Shown here: positions 36,016 to 44,479 of the stretch, piece by piece
Position numbering within the stretch: the stretch's first letter is position 1
How the letters are laid out: each line of letters starts with the position of its first letter
From: Meiothermus ruber DSM 1279
GTDB taxonomy: Bacteria; Deinococcota; Deinococci; Deinococcales; Thermaceae
Length of the DNA: 64,000 nt
Direction of reading: 5' to 3'
Assembly: GCF_000024425.1 (NCBI RefSeq)
Contig: NC_013946.1
Coordinates: forward strand, 2,480,001 to 2,544,000
Position numbers and translations under genes: made by a program
The notes under the pieces: model-generated
The model's input: the letters and a program-made list of their open reading frames with translations, nothing else
The model's database searches: none
What the model was told of the DNA's origin: nothing

Positions 36016-37194
36016 TCAGGCGCTGGGGTAGAGCTTGGTGATGACGAACTCGTTGTGCCGCAGGAGCTCGGCCGCGGTCAGGCGGCCATTGACGGTGCGG
36101 GCGAAGACCTCGAGGATGCGGTCGGCGGCCTGGTCGAGGTTGATATCGCCCACCAGCAGATCCGGCAGCTTGACGTCGATGTGCTCGCTCATGGTGCTGC
36201 AGGTGATGGGGTTGGGCGAGACCTTGATGACCGGAATCAGGGGGTGCCCCACGATGTTGCCCTGGCCGGTGGTGAAGAAGTGCAGCACGCTGCCCCCCGC
36301 CGCGCAGAGCGTTACCTGCTCGGCCCCGGCGGAAGAGCTGTTCATAAAGACCAGACCCTGGCCCGGCTTGACCGGCTCGGCGTAGTCGAGCACCGCCTGG
36401 ATGGGGCGGGTGCCGGTTTTCTGGATGTTGCCCAGGGCTTTTTCCTCGATGGTGGAAAGGCCGCCGCGGATGTTGCCCTCGGTGGGCTGGGAGCCCAGCA
36501 GGTCAACGCCCTGGGCCTCAATCATGCGGATGTAGTCGTTGTAGATCTGCATGAATTTGCGCTTGAGGGCGGGCGTGGCACAGCGGTTGGCGATCAGGTG
36601 TTCGCCGCCGGTGAGCTCGGAGGTCTCGCCAAAGATGACCGAGGCCCCCATATCCACCAGTCGATCCACCGCCCGGCCCTGGGCCTTGTTGCCGGCCAGT
36701 CCTAAGGTGGGATCGGACTCGCCGCACTTGATGGAGAGCACCAGCTCCGAGACCTGGATGGGCTCGCGCCTGAGCTCGGAGGCGTCCTGCGCCATCCGGT
36801 AGGCCACCCGGCTGGCCGCGTTGATCACGTTGAGGTCGCCGTGGCGCTCGATGGAGAAGGTCTCCACCGGTTTGCCGGTTTTGGCGATAGCCGAGGCTAC
36901 CCGGTCGGTCCACTTGGGCTCGATGCCGATCACCACCACCCCATGCACGTTGGGGTTGGCCCCGTGGCCCGAAAGGGTGCGGAAGGTGAGCTCGAGGTCG
37001 GCGCCGAACTGCAAGCGCCCGTAGGGGTGCGGCAGGGCGGTGGTGCCGTGGATGAGCCGGGCCACCCCCTCGGCAGCGGCGTTGGAAAGGTCGTCTACTG
37101 GCAGGATCAGCACATGGTTGCGCACCCCCACCGCCCCGTTGGGACGGCGGTAGCCGGTCAGTTGTAGCTCTTTAGAGGCGGCTTTCCTCGGCAT
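36016..37194 (-). CDS. suyB: (R)-sulfolactate sulfo-lyase large subunit (UxaA family)
   Basis: A 392-residue UxaA/SuyB-type lyase. Features are TGYRRPNGAVGVRNHVLILP near residue 13, HPYGRLQFGAD, VLSIKCGESDPTLGLAGN near 170 and the metal-binding ISxNPITCSTMSEHID-like region near 330. Separate small and large subunits, rather than one fused altronate dehydratase of about 495 residues, fit SuyAB. The reaction is (R)-sulfolactate to pyruvate plus sulfite. The start overlaps the suyA stop by one base (TGATG). Split altronate dehydratase remains possible. Confidence 0.82.
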   Translation of the reverse strand: MPRKAASKELQLTGYRRPNGAVGVRNHVLILPVDDLSNAAAEGVARLIHGTTALPHPYGRLQFGADLELTFRTLSGHGANPNVHGVVVIGIEPKWTDRVASAIAKTGKPVETFSIERHGDLNVINAASRVAYRMAQDASELRREPIQVSELVLSIKCGESDPTLGLAGNKAQGRAVDRLVDMGASVIFGETSELTGGEHLIANRCATPALKRKFMQIYNDYIRMIEAQGVDLLGSQPTEGNIRGGLSTIEEKALGNIQKTGTRPIQAVLDYAEPVKPGQGLVFMNSSSAGAEQVTLCAAGGSVLHFFTTGQGNIVGHPLIPVIKVSPNPITCSTMSEHIDVKLPDLLVGDINLDQAADRILEVFARTVNGRLTAAELLRHNEFVITKLYPSA

Positions 37195-37526
37195 CAGCGG
37201 CCCCCTTTGGCCCTGGCCTTCTGGCTTTTGCTCTTGCTGCCGTAGTCCCAGCGCAGGGTGCGGATGTTGTGCACGTGTACATAGCCACCTTTTTTGACGG
37301 GCTGGGTCATGCGGCCCACCTTTTCGCCGTACTCGATAACCACATGGCCCTCGGGCATGTCCCTGAGGGCAATTTTGTGCCCCAGCGGAATATCCTCCAG
37401 CAGTTTGACCCTGTGGGTTTGCCCGCCCTCGAGGCTGTGAATGACCAGCTCCTCGCCGGCTTTCAAGTCGGCCACCGCAACCGCCACATCATCGGTGCTT
37501 TTATGCGCTAAGGCCCTATATGCCAC
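37194..37526 (-). CDS. suyA: (R)-sulfolactate sulfo-lyase small subunit (SAF domain)
   Basis: A 110-residue SAF-domain protein (AHKSTDDVAVAVADLKAGEEL, IPLGHKIALRDMPEG, VIEYGEKVGRM). It forms the small subunit with SuyB. I place the start at GTG 37526 because AAGGAGG lies 5 nt upstream; the longer frame to 37580 would run through the promoter and operator. It is the first gene of the operon, with the promoter at 37552-37580 about 30 nt away. Confidence 0.82.
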   Translation of the reverse strand: MAYRALAHKSTDDVAVAVADLKAGEELVIHSLEGGQTHRVKLLEDIPLGHKIALRDMPEGHVVIEYGEKVGRMTQPVKKGGYVHVHNIRTLRWDYGSKSKSQKARAKGGR

Positions 37527-37550
37527 CAGATCCTCCTTTGGTTTCTGCAA

Positions 37551-37580
37551 GATTTTATATCTAAAATATTTTGTGGTCAA
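37551..37580. promoter_or_regulatory. Promoter and GntR-type operator between suyA and the regulator gene
   Basis: On the minus strand: -35 TTGACC (37575-37580), 17-bp spacer, -10 TAAAAT (37552-37557). Inside lies AAAATATTTT (perfect palindrome, 37563-37572), and, on the minus strand, TTTTAGAT followed by ATAAAATCT, which matches the palindrome at 19535-19555. The position would let the divergent GntR protein repress both its own gene and the operon. Confidence 0.72.
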
Positions 37581-37603
37581 TGTGCTAAACTGGAAGACCG
37601 AGG

Positions 37604-38263
37604 ATGACCCTGCACCGCACCACCCTGAACCGCGAAGCCTACAAGGCGCTCAGGCAGGCCATTCTGGGGCGCCGAATCCCCCCCGGCCAGAAGCTGGTGG
37701 TGCGGGTACTGGCCGAGGAGCTGGGCCTCTCCCCCACCCCGGTCAAGGAGGCCCTGGCCGCGCTGGAGCGGGAGGGGCTGGTGGTGGCGGTGCCCCACCG
37801 GGGCTATTTTGTGCTGGAACCGAGCCTCGAGGACGTGCGCGAAATCTACAGCCTGCGCGAGGTGCTGGAGGGGCTGGCGGCCCGTCTGGCCGTTGAGAAC
37901 GATGGAAAAGCCCTCCTCAAGAGGCTCGAGCGGCTGTTCGAAAAGCAGCGCGAAGCGGCGGAACGGGGGGATATGGACGCCTACGGCGACCTCGACCTGG
38001 CCTTTCACCGCACCTTCTGGGAAGCCGCCGGCAGCAAGCGCCTGCTGGCCACCGCCGAGACCATAGACGGCCAGATTCGCATGCTCATCAACAGCTCGGC
38101 GGCCATCCCCGGGCGCTTACCGCAGTCGCGGGCCGAACACCAGGCTATTTTGCAGGCGGTGCGCGACAAAGACCCTCAGGCCGCCGAGGCCGCCATGCGC
38201 ACCCACGTGCGCAACGCCGGGCAGGCCCTGGAGCAATTCCTGCTGCACCAGGCCAAGCGCTAA
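37604..38263 (+). CDS. GntR-family regulator (FadR/FCD type)
   Basis: A 219-residue repressor: N-terminal winged helix (YKALRQAILGRRIPPGQKL, ELGLSPTPVKEALAALEREGL, PHRGYFV) and a C-terminal all-helical FCD domain from about residue 80 (SLREVLEGLAARLA, DLAFHRTFWEAAG, EHQAILQAV, HVRNA) with the metal-binding Asp/His pattern. It is divergent from the sulfonate operon and is the obvious local regulator. Its inducer could be a sulfonate pathway intermediate. Its stop overlaps that of murQ by two to three bases on the other strand. Confidence 0.92.
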   Translation: MTLHRTTLNREAYKALRQAILGRRIPPGQKLVVRVLAEELGLSPTPVKEALAALEREGLVVAVPHRGYFVLEPSLEDVREIYSLREVLEGLAARLAVENDGKALLKRLERLFEKQREAAERGDMDAYGDLDLAFHRTFWEAAGSKRLLATAETIDGQIRMLINSSAAIPGRLPQSRAEHQAILQAVRDKDPQAAEAAMRTHVRNAGQALEQFLLHQAKR

Positions 38264-39159
38264 GGCCCCACCGCCAGGGCCCGCCGCACATTCCCATCCA
38301 CCCTATTCAGCAGGGCCTGGGCTGCCGGGGCATCCAGCCCTTTTTCGATCATCACAATGGCGGTCTTGACGCGGTACTCACAGGCTTCCAGGGCTGCTTT
38401 GGCCTGGGCCTCGGAGGCCCCTGTGGCCGCCACGGTCAGGCGCACCGCCCGCGCCAGCAGCTTGGCGTTGGTGGCCTGCACATCCACCATCAGGTTGCCA
38501 TACACCTTGCCCAGTCGCACCATCAGTGCGCTGGAAAAGGCGTTGAGGGCTATCTTTTGCGCGGTACCGGCCTTGAGGCGGGTTGAGCCCGAGATCACCT
38601 CGGGGCCAGTCTCGAGCACAATTCCTATCTGGCTCTGCTGCACCAAAGGCGTCTGGGGGTTGTTGGCGATACCGATGGTCAGGGCTCCCACCTCCCTGGC
38701 GGCGCCCACCGCCCCCAGCGGGTAGGGGGTGGTGCCGGAGGCCGCGATCGCAATCACCACGTCGTGATGCGTGGGATGCAGGGCCAGCAGGTCGCGCTTT
38801 CCGGCCTCGAGGTCGTCCTCGGCGCCCTCCACCGCCCGCCACAGGGCTTCCCGGCCCCCAGCGACACAGGCCACCGCCCGCTCCCTTGGCCAGGAAAAGG
38901 TGGGGGGCAGTTCGGAGGCATCGAGCTGCCCCAGGCGTCCGCTGGTGCCAGCCCCCACGTAAATCAGGCGCCCCCCCGCGTTCATGCGTTCGGCTGCCTG
39001 TTCGACTGCGTCTACCAACTGGGGTAGGGCCCGCTGCACGGCCTCCACCGCCCGGAGCTGATCCTCCACTAGGGCCTGCAGGATCGCTGGGGTGGGGCGG
39101 GTCTCGAGGTCGCGAAAGGCCTGGTTGATCTGCTCGGTGGCTATAAAGGGCTCTTTCAT
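38260..39159 (-). CDS. murQ: N-acetylmuramic acid 6-phosphate etherase
   Basis: A 299-residue SIS-domain etherase. It has GRLIYVGAGTSGRLGQLDASE (near residue 62), IAIAASGTTPY and ETGPEVISGSTRLKAGTAQK, all MurQ signatures, and the C-terminal helical CUE-like tail. It cleaves D-lactate from MurNAc 6-phosphate in peptidoglycan recycling. It is followed upstream by a BadF/BadG kinase and an amidohydrolase on the same strand, forming a muropeptide salvage set. Confidence 0.95.
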   Translation of the reverse strand: MKEPFIATEQINQAFRDLETRPTPAILQALVEDQLRAVEAVQRALPQLVDAVEQAAERMNAGGRLIYVGAGTSGRLGQLDASELPPTFSWPRERAVACVAGGREALWRAVEGAEDDLEAGKRDLLALHPTHHDVVIAIAASGTTPYPLGAVGAAREVGALTIGIANNPQTPLVQQSQIGIVLETGPEVISGSTRLKAGTAQKIALNAFSSALMVRLGKVYGNLMVDVQATNAKLLARAVRLTVAATGASEAQAKAALEACEYRVKTAIVMIEKGLDAPAAQALLNRVDGNVRRALAVGP

Positions 39160-39175
39160 AGATACTCCAGCGATT

Positions 39176-40072
39176 CTAAATGCCAGACCTGAACAGCGCC
39201 CAGGCCATGCGGGCGGCGGCCTCGGCGCTCGAGGCGTGCTGAACGGTCAGTTCCAGCATTTCTCGGGCTCCTTGCTCGATGAGCGGGCTCACCTGCAAGG
39301 CCCCCCCGCACAGCACCACCGGCAGGGGCCCCAGCCGCTGGCGCAGGGTCAGGGCCAGGTCGGCCAGCGCGCGCCCGGCCTGAAGCAAGATCTGGGTTGC
39401 GGCCTGGTCGCCCTCGAGGGCCGCCCGGCCCACCGCCGGGGCCAGCCCGGCCACGGCCTGCCGCCCACCCCCGTACACCTGCGCGCGAATGTGCGGCCAG
39501 TCACAGCCCCCCAGCGCCCTGTACAGATGCCGGGCCAGCGGGTACGAAGCGGCATCCAATCCCATATCGCGCCAGCGCAACACCTGGCGCAGCGCGGTTT
39601 TCCCTATCCAGAACCCGGCCCCCTCGTCGCCAATCAAAAAACCGTGCCCGCCCGCGCGGTAAACCGTACCGTCCTGGACGATGCTGTAGGCCACCGAACC
39701 GGTTCCGGCATAGACCACGATGCCCTCCCCAGGGGCGAAGTGGGCCCGGTAGACCAGTTCCATATCGTTAAGGACAAGCACCCGGTTCTCTGGAAGCCCC
39801 AGGGCTTGCTGGATATATGCACCGAGCTGCTGGGCTTCCTTGGTGCCCGCATCCAGACCAGCAACACCGGCCACCACCGCCATCGGCGCAAATGACCGGC
39901 CCTCCCGCAGCAGCCCATCCAGCGCGGCCAGGGTCTGGGCCTTTACCTTTTCGTCGAACAGGTGGCCCACAAGGGGGGCTGTGCGTCCTCGAGCCACCAG
40001 GCGGCCTTCTTCATCCAGCACCGCCCATTTACCGCTGCTGGCGCCACCATCAATACCCAGGGCATAGCGCAT
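39176..40072 (-). CDS. BadF/BadG-family amino-sugar kinase (GlcNAc/MurNAc kinase-like)
   Basis: A 298-residue ASKHA-fold kinase starting ALGIDGGASSGKWAVLDE (phosphate-1 motif), with VYAGTGSVAYSIV (phosphate-2 region) and GDEGAGFWIGKTAL typical of N-acetylglucosamine kinases. MurK-type members phosphorylate GlcNAc and MurNAc, which would feed MurQ next door. I start at ATG 40072 because AGGAG lies 7-9 nt upstream; the upstream in-frame ATG lacks this. Confidence 0.85.
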   Translation of the reverse strand: MRYALGIDGGASSGKWAVLDEEGRLVARGRTAPLVGHLFDEKVKAQTLAALDGLLREGRSFAPMAVVAGVAGLDAGTKEAQQLGAYIQQALGLPENRVLVLNDMELVYRAHFAPGEGIVVYAGTGSVAYSIVQDGTVYRAGGHGFLIGDEGAGFWIGKTALRQVLRWRDMGLDAASYPLARHLYRALGGCDWPHIRAQVYGGGRQAVAGLAPAVGRAALEGDQAATQILLQAGRALADLALTLRQRLGPLPVVLCGGALQVSPLIEQGAREMLELTVQHASSAEAAARMAWALFRSGI

Positions 40073-40082
40073 GGGCTTTCTC

Positions 40083-41510
40083 CTAAAGCTCGAGCCCGCC
40101 CCGAAACACCCGCCCAACAGGGCGTCCGTTTTCCCACAGGGTCAGGTCGGCGGGGGCCTCTGGGCGAATCTGGCCGTGCTGGGGCCAGCCCGCCGCCAGC
40201 GCCGCCCCCCTGGTATGAGCCCACAAAACCTCAGCCGGTGTCAGGCTCTGGGCCGGGTTCAGGGGGTGCTGGGTAGCGGCCTGGAGATTAAGCTCGTAGA
40301 GCGGTTTCATCACCGGGGCATCCGAGCCAAAGGCCACAGGCAGGCCGGTCTTCCAGAGGTCGCGCAGGCGGAAGGCCTCGTGCTCCTGGCCCTTCAGGTG
40401 AAACCGCACCAGCTCGGCGTCGCCCAGTAGGTGCATGGGCTGCAGGGAGAGGGCCAGGTTGAGGCCGGCCAGCCGGGCCAGCTCGGCATCGCGCACGTGC
40501 TGGGCGTGCTCGAGCCGAAAGATGCGCCTGGAGATGGGTTGCAGTTGGTGGAACACCTCCAAGACCCCCTGCACCGCCCGGGTTCCAATGGCGTGCACCA
40601 CCAGGCCCAGGCCGGCCTCCAGGGCGGCCCGCCCTTCGCTCAGGATGAGCTCGAGGGCATCGAGCGCCAGCCCGTGCGAGCCGTCGGGGTAGGGCTCCAC
40701 CATCCAGGCCGTGCGGCTGCCCAAGGCCCCATCGGCAAAAAACTTGACCGCGGCGATCTCCAGGCTGTCGCCCCGCCAGCCGGGCCGGGCTTCCCGCCAG
40801 TGGTCGCGATCCAGGGCCCACCACAACCGCACCGGCAGGCGGCCCGATTCTGCCAGTTGTTCGGCCAGGCTAAAGTGGCACCAGCCCATATGGTGCACGG
40901 CGGTGTAGCCCCGGCGGGCCAGATCATGGAGGCCGCGCTCGAGTTCGGCCAGGCCGGGTTTTGGCATCACCCGCTGCACAAGCTCCTGGGCGGCTTCCAG
41001 CAGGTAGCCGGTGGGCTGGCCCTGGGCATCGCGCACCAGAACCCCACCAGGCGGGTCGGGGGTCTGGGCGGTGATACCGGCCTGCTCGAGGGCCCTGGTG
41101 TTGGCCCAGCCCGAGTGCCGGTCGCGGCTTTGCAGGAAGACGGGGTGGTGGGGGGCCGCCGCATCCAGCAGTTCGCGGGTGGGATAGGCCCGAAAAAGAT
41201 AGCCGCCCCCGCGAATCCAGCCGCCGGGGGGCAGGGCACGGGCCTTCTCGGCCACCTGCTGCGCCACCGCCTGGGGGTCGGTCAGCCCCTCCAGATCCAG
41301 GCTGTCGAGTTGCAGGCCCCACATCTGCGGGTGGGCGTGGGCTTCGTGCAGACCGGGGGTGATCTGCTCGAAAAATTGCTTTTTTGCACCGGGATACCGC
41401 GCGCTCAGGTCTTGCAGACTGCCCACATCGGCAATGCGATCACCCTCCAGGTACACCGCTTCGACCTGGCCGGCCTCGGTCATGGTTTCAACGCGCCCGT
41501 ATAGCAGCAT
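40083..41510 (-). CDS. YtcJ-like amidohydrolase
   Basis: A 475-residue amidohydrolase_3 protein. Metal ligands are visible as HEAHAHPQMW (near residue 55), the HAIGT and EHAQHV histidines (near 280-310), and SDAPVM (near 355). The family hydrolyses N-acyl or cyclic amide bonds, with substrate unknown. The ATG at 41510 is preferred: TAGGAT lies 7 nt upstream, which fits leaderless transcription. A link to muropeptide salvage is inferred from the neighbouring kinase and murQ. Confidence 0.82.
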   Translation of the reverse strand: MLLYGRVETMTEAGQVEAVYLEGDRIADVGSLQDLSARYPGAKKQFFEQITPGLHEAHAHPQMWGLQLDSLDLEGLTDPQAVAQQVAEKARALPPGGWIRGGGYLFRAYPTRELLDAAAPHHPVFLQSRDRHSGWANTRALEQAGITAQTPDPPGGVLVRDAQGQPTGYLLEAAQELVQRVMPKPGLAELERGLHDLARRGYTAVHHMGWCHFSLAEQLAESGRLPVRLWWALDRDHWREARPGWRGDSLEIAAVKFFADGALGSRTAWMVEPYPDGSHGLALDALELILSEGRAALEAGLGLVVHAIGTRAVQGVLEVFHQLQPISRRIFRLEHAQHVRDAELARLAGLNLALSLQPMHLLGDAELVRFHLKGQEHEAFRLRDLWKTGLPVAFGSDAPVMKPLYELNLQAATQHPLNPAQSLTPAEVLWAHTRGAALAAGWPQHGQIRPEAPADLTLWENGRPVGRVFRGGLEL

Positions 41511-41629
41511 GGAAGGCATCCTATCCCGCCGATGCCCCTGGCTCAAGCCGGGGGTGGAGGTTCTGTACAGCCCGATTGGGCATTCGCCCCCAAATCCAGG
41601 TTATAGCGGGCGGCTATACTCGGAGTCCG

Positions 41630-43369
41630 ATGAGGCGCAGCGTGGTGGTCGGGCTGGGTCTGGCAACTGGTCTAGCATTGGGCTGGGCAGCCTTTGAGCA
41701 TTACCACCGCAACCGCATCTATGCAGGCGTCGAGGCCGCTGGGGTTTTGGTGGGAAGCCTGACCCTGGAAGAGGCCGAGGCTCGTATTGCCGCCGCCACG
41801 CAAAACACCCCCCTGCCCCGGCTTACCCTCAAGGCAGGGAATCAAACCCTCGAGGTCTCCGCGGCCGAGCTGGGCTGGAGGCTCGATGCCAGGGCCACCG
41901 CCCTGCGCGCTTTTGCAGTAGGACGGACAAGCCTGGGCGAGCGTTTGGCCGCCCTGCGCGGGCAGATCAAGGTTCCGCTGGTGCCCAGCGTGGATGCCAC
42001 AATCCTGGAAAAGCGGCTGCAATCCATCGCCCGGGGCCTCGAGCGCCCCCCCACCAACGCCAGGGTGGTCTTCAAAAACGATCGGTTCGTGGTTATTCCG
42101 GAAAAGCCAGGCCTCGAGCTGGACGTCCAGAGCGCAGTCGAGAGCTATCTACAACACCCCAAACTGACCGTGCTCGAGTTTTTCCCCAAAACCATCACCC
42201 CCCGCGTTACCGCCGCCGTGCTCGAGCCGGTGGCCCGCCGGGCCAACGAGCTCCTGCGCCCCCTCGACCTGATCTACACCGAACCCCCTCCCAGCGGCAG
42301 CGGAAAACGCCACCGGTACAGCCTGGGCGCGGCCCAGGTGGCCTCGCTTTTAAGCGTGCAGGAGGAGGTCAGGGTTAACACCCAGGCCCTGCGCAAGCTC
42401 CTGGCCCAGATAGCCACCCGCCACGACCGCTTACCCAAAGACGCCCGCTACTCCCCAGGCCCCGGGGGCCAGCTCACGGTGCAGCCCGAGGTCAATGGCT
42501 GGAAGATGAACCAGCCCGAGAGCCGCAAGCGCCTCGAGCTGGCCCTTCTGCGGCCCGATCTGAGCGAGTTTCACCTGACCGTGGTGCCCAAGGCCGCCCA
42601 GGTGCGGGCCGCCGACCTGCCCAAGGCCGAGAACCTTCAACTCCTGGCCGAAGCCACCACGCACTACGGCGGCTCGAGCCCCGAGCGGATCGCCAACGTC
42701 CACGCCGCTGCCCGCAACCTGGACGGCTACGTGGTGCCCGCGGGAGGGGTTTTCAATTTCAACGAGGCCATCGGCAGCATCAGCCCCGAAAACGGCTTCA
42801 AGGAGGCGCTGATCATCTCCGATGGGCGCACGGTCAAGGGCGTGGGGGGCGGGGTTTGCCAGGTTTCCACCACGGCCTTCCGGGCTTTGTACCAAGCCGG
42901 CCTGCCCATCCTCGAGCGCAACCAGCACGCCTACCGGGTGCGCTGGTACGACCCCATCGTGGGCTACGACGCCGCGGTGTACCAGCCCTATCTCAATCTG
43001 CGGGCCAGCAACGACACCCCAGGCCCCATCATCGTGCGCACCAGCTTTACCCGCTCCAGCCTCACGGTGCGGCTGTACGGCCTCCCCGATGGCCGCAAGG
43101 TAGCGGTCTCCAAGCCGGTCATCCTTGCCCGCACCCCCCACCCGCCCCCGCAGTACATCGTAGATCCCAGCCTGCGCCCCGGGCAGATTAAGCAGGTGGA
43201 CTGGGCCGTGGATGGCTTCCGCACCCGCATCACCCGCACCATCACCCGCCCCGACGGGCGGGTGGAGGTGGACGTGCTCAACTCCAACTTCCGCCCCTGG
43301 CGGGCGGTGTATCTGGTGGGGCCTCAGACCCCCATCCCAGCGGACGAGGTGGCCTCGAGGAACCCTTAG
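41630..43369 (+). CDS. VanW-family cell-wall protein
   Basis: A 579-residue protein: an N-terminal anchor (RRSVVVGLGLATGLALGWAA), peptidoglycan-binding_4-like repeats to about residue 330, then the VanW domain (VPAGGVFNFNEAIG, GVGGGVCQVSTTAF, near 370-420) and a C-terminal beta-rich G5-like tail. The role is presumably in wall binding or modification; no catalysis is known for VanW. TATACT lies 9 nt before the ATG at 41630, and the longer upstream reading overlaps the divergent gene. Confidence 0.85.
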   Translation: MRRSVVVGLGLATGLALGWAAFEHYHRNRIYAGVEAAGVLVGSLTLEEAEARIAAATQNTPLPRLTLKAGNQTLEVSAAELGWRLDARATALRAFAVGRTSLGERLAALRGQIKVPLVPSVDATILEKRLQSIARGLERPPTNARVVFKNDRFVVIPEKPGLELDVQSAVESYLQHPKLTVLEFFPKTITPRVTAAVLEPVARRANELLRPLDLIYTEPPPSGSGKRHRYSLGAAQVASLLSVQEEVRVNTQALRKLLAQIATRHDRLPKDARYSPGPGGQLTVQPEVNGWKMNQPESRKRLELALLRPDLSEFHLTVVPKAAQVRAADLPKAENLQLLAEATTHYGGSSPERIANVHAAARNLDGYVVPAGGVFNFNEAIGSISPENGFKEALIISDGRTVKGVGGGVCQVSTTAFRALYQAGLPILERNQHAYRVRWYDPIVGYDAAVYQPYLNLRASNDTPGPIIVRTSFTRSSLTVRLYGLPDGRKVAVSKPVILARTPHPPPQYIVDPSLRPGQIKQVDWAVDGFRTRITRTITRPDGRVEVDVLNSNFRPWRAVYLVGPQTPIPADEVASRNP

Positions 43370-44421
43370 GCCGGGCTCATCTCCACCCGGTTGCGGCCCA
43401 GGCGCTTGGCTTCGTACAGGGCCCTGTCGGCCCGCTCTACCAAAGCATGAATGCTGTCGCCTATATGCCCTTCGGCCACCCCAAAGCTCGCCGAAACCGG
43501 GCCCACCAGCTTAAAAGGCCAGAAGGCGATGTCTTCCCGTAAGCGCTCCACCGCCGCCGGCACATCCTGCTGGCTCTCACCACGCATCAAGATCATGAAC
43601 TCCTCGCCCCCCCAACGCCCCAACACATCCTCCTTGCGCATGGAAACCCGCAGGCGGCGGGCCACCTCCCTGAGCACCTCGTCGCCGGCTGCGTGACCAA
43701 AGCGGTCGTTTATCTGCTTGAAGCGGTCGATATCCAGCAGCACCAAATACAAACCATGCATATGCTGCGAGGCTTCTTCCAGCAGCTCGCTCAGGGCCAG
43801 GCGGTTGGGCAGCCCGGTCAGGGGGTCGGTGCGGGCCAGGGCATGCATCTCTTCCACCTGCCGGTTGGCCAGGGCAAGCTGATCCTTGACGATGGCCAGG
43901 GCGTATAGCAAACCCGCCATAGCAAAAAGCCGCATCTCCGAGCGCACAAAGGCCAGAAACTCGGTTCTGTACTGGCCCTGGGCCACCTCGCCCCCCAGCC
44001 GCAACAGACCCAGGATCAGGGTCACCACCGCCAGGGCCAGGCTGTATGTCAGACCCTTGCGGGCATCGAATACGATGTAAAGCAGAACCATGACAAACGC
44101 CATGACCCAGTAGGTGCTCTCGATCTCGACCCAGTTCTGCTCGAGGTTGCCCCAGAACAGGTAATAAGCCAGCTTGATGGTAAAGAAAAGCGTTACCGTA
44201 GCGATGGTCTCGCGCTCAATAGCACCCAGATTAACCCCGCGGTATAGCCGCCAGGCCCAGCCCGCACACATCAGGATAAACGCCGGGTACAGCCAGCGGA
44301 TAAAACCCTCCTCGGGCCGCATCAGCCAGATGAAAAACAGCACCGGTATGGCCAGCAGAATAGCCCAAAAGTAAGCCGCCCGTCTTTTGCTTTTAGAAAT
44401 AGCTACAAAAAGCCCCCGCAC
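43366..44421 (-). CDS. Membrane diguanylate cyclase
   Basis: A 351-residue protein with about six membrane helices in residues 15-180 and a C-terminal GGDEF domain. The active-site loop is RWGGEEF, with the inhibitory-site RKED (RxxD) five residues before it. DPLTGLPNRLAL opens the domain, and VLLDIDRFKQINDRFGH supplies the metal Asp. It should therefore make c-di-GMP and be feedback-inhibited. The membrane part probably senses an unknown signal. It converges on the VanW gene with overlapping stops. Confidence 0.92.
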   Translation of the reverse strand: MRGLFVAISKSKRRAAYFWAILLAIPVLFFIWLMRPEEGFIRWLYPAFILMCAGWAWRLYRGVNLGAIERETIATVTLFFTIKLAYYLFWGNLEQNWVEIESTYWVMAFVMVLLYIVFDARKGLTYSLALAVVTLILGLLRLGGEVAQGQYRTEFLAFVRSEMRLFAMAGLLYALAIVKDQLALANRQVEEMHALARTDPLTGLPNRLALSELLEEASQHMHGLYLVLLDIDRFKQINDRFGHAAGDEVLREVARRLRVSMRKEDVLGRWGGEEFMILMRGESQQDVPAAVERLREDIAFWPFKLVGPVSASFGVAEGHIGDSIHALVERADRALYEAKRLGRNRVEMSPA

Positions 44422-44479
44422 CCCATCAGTCTAGAGGAAGCTCGAGGGCCCCGTGCGATGTTTTGAGCGTCACAGGCAG

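Noticed and set aside
36016-37526. Altronate dehydratase for uronate use
   Set aside because: The subunits are split, and neighbours are SlcC/ComC-type dehydrogenases and a YihT-like aldolase rather than uronate isomerase, KDG kinase or KDPG aldolase; still listed as the alternative.
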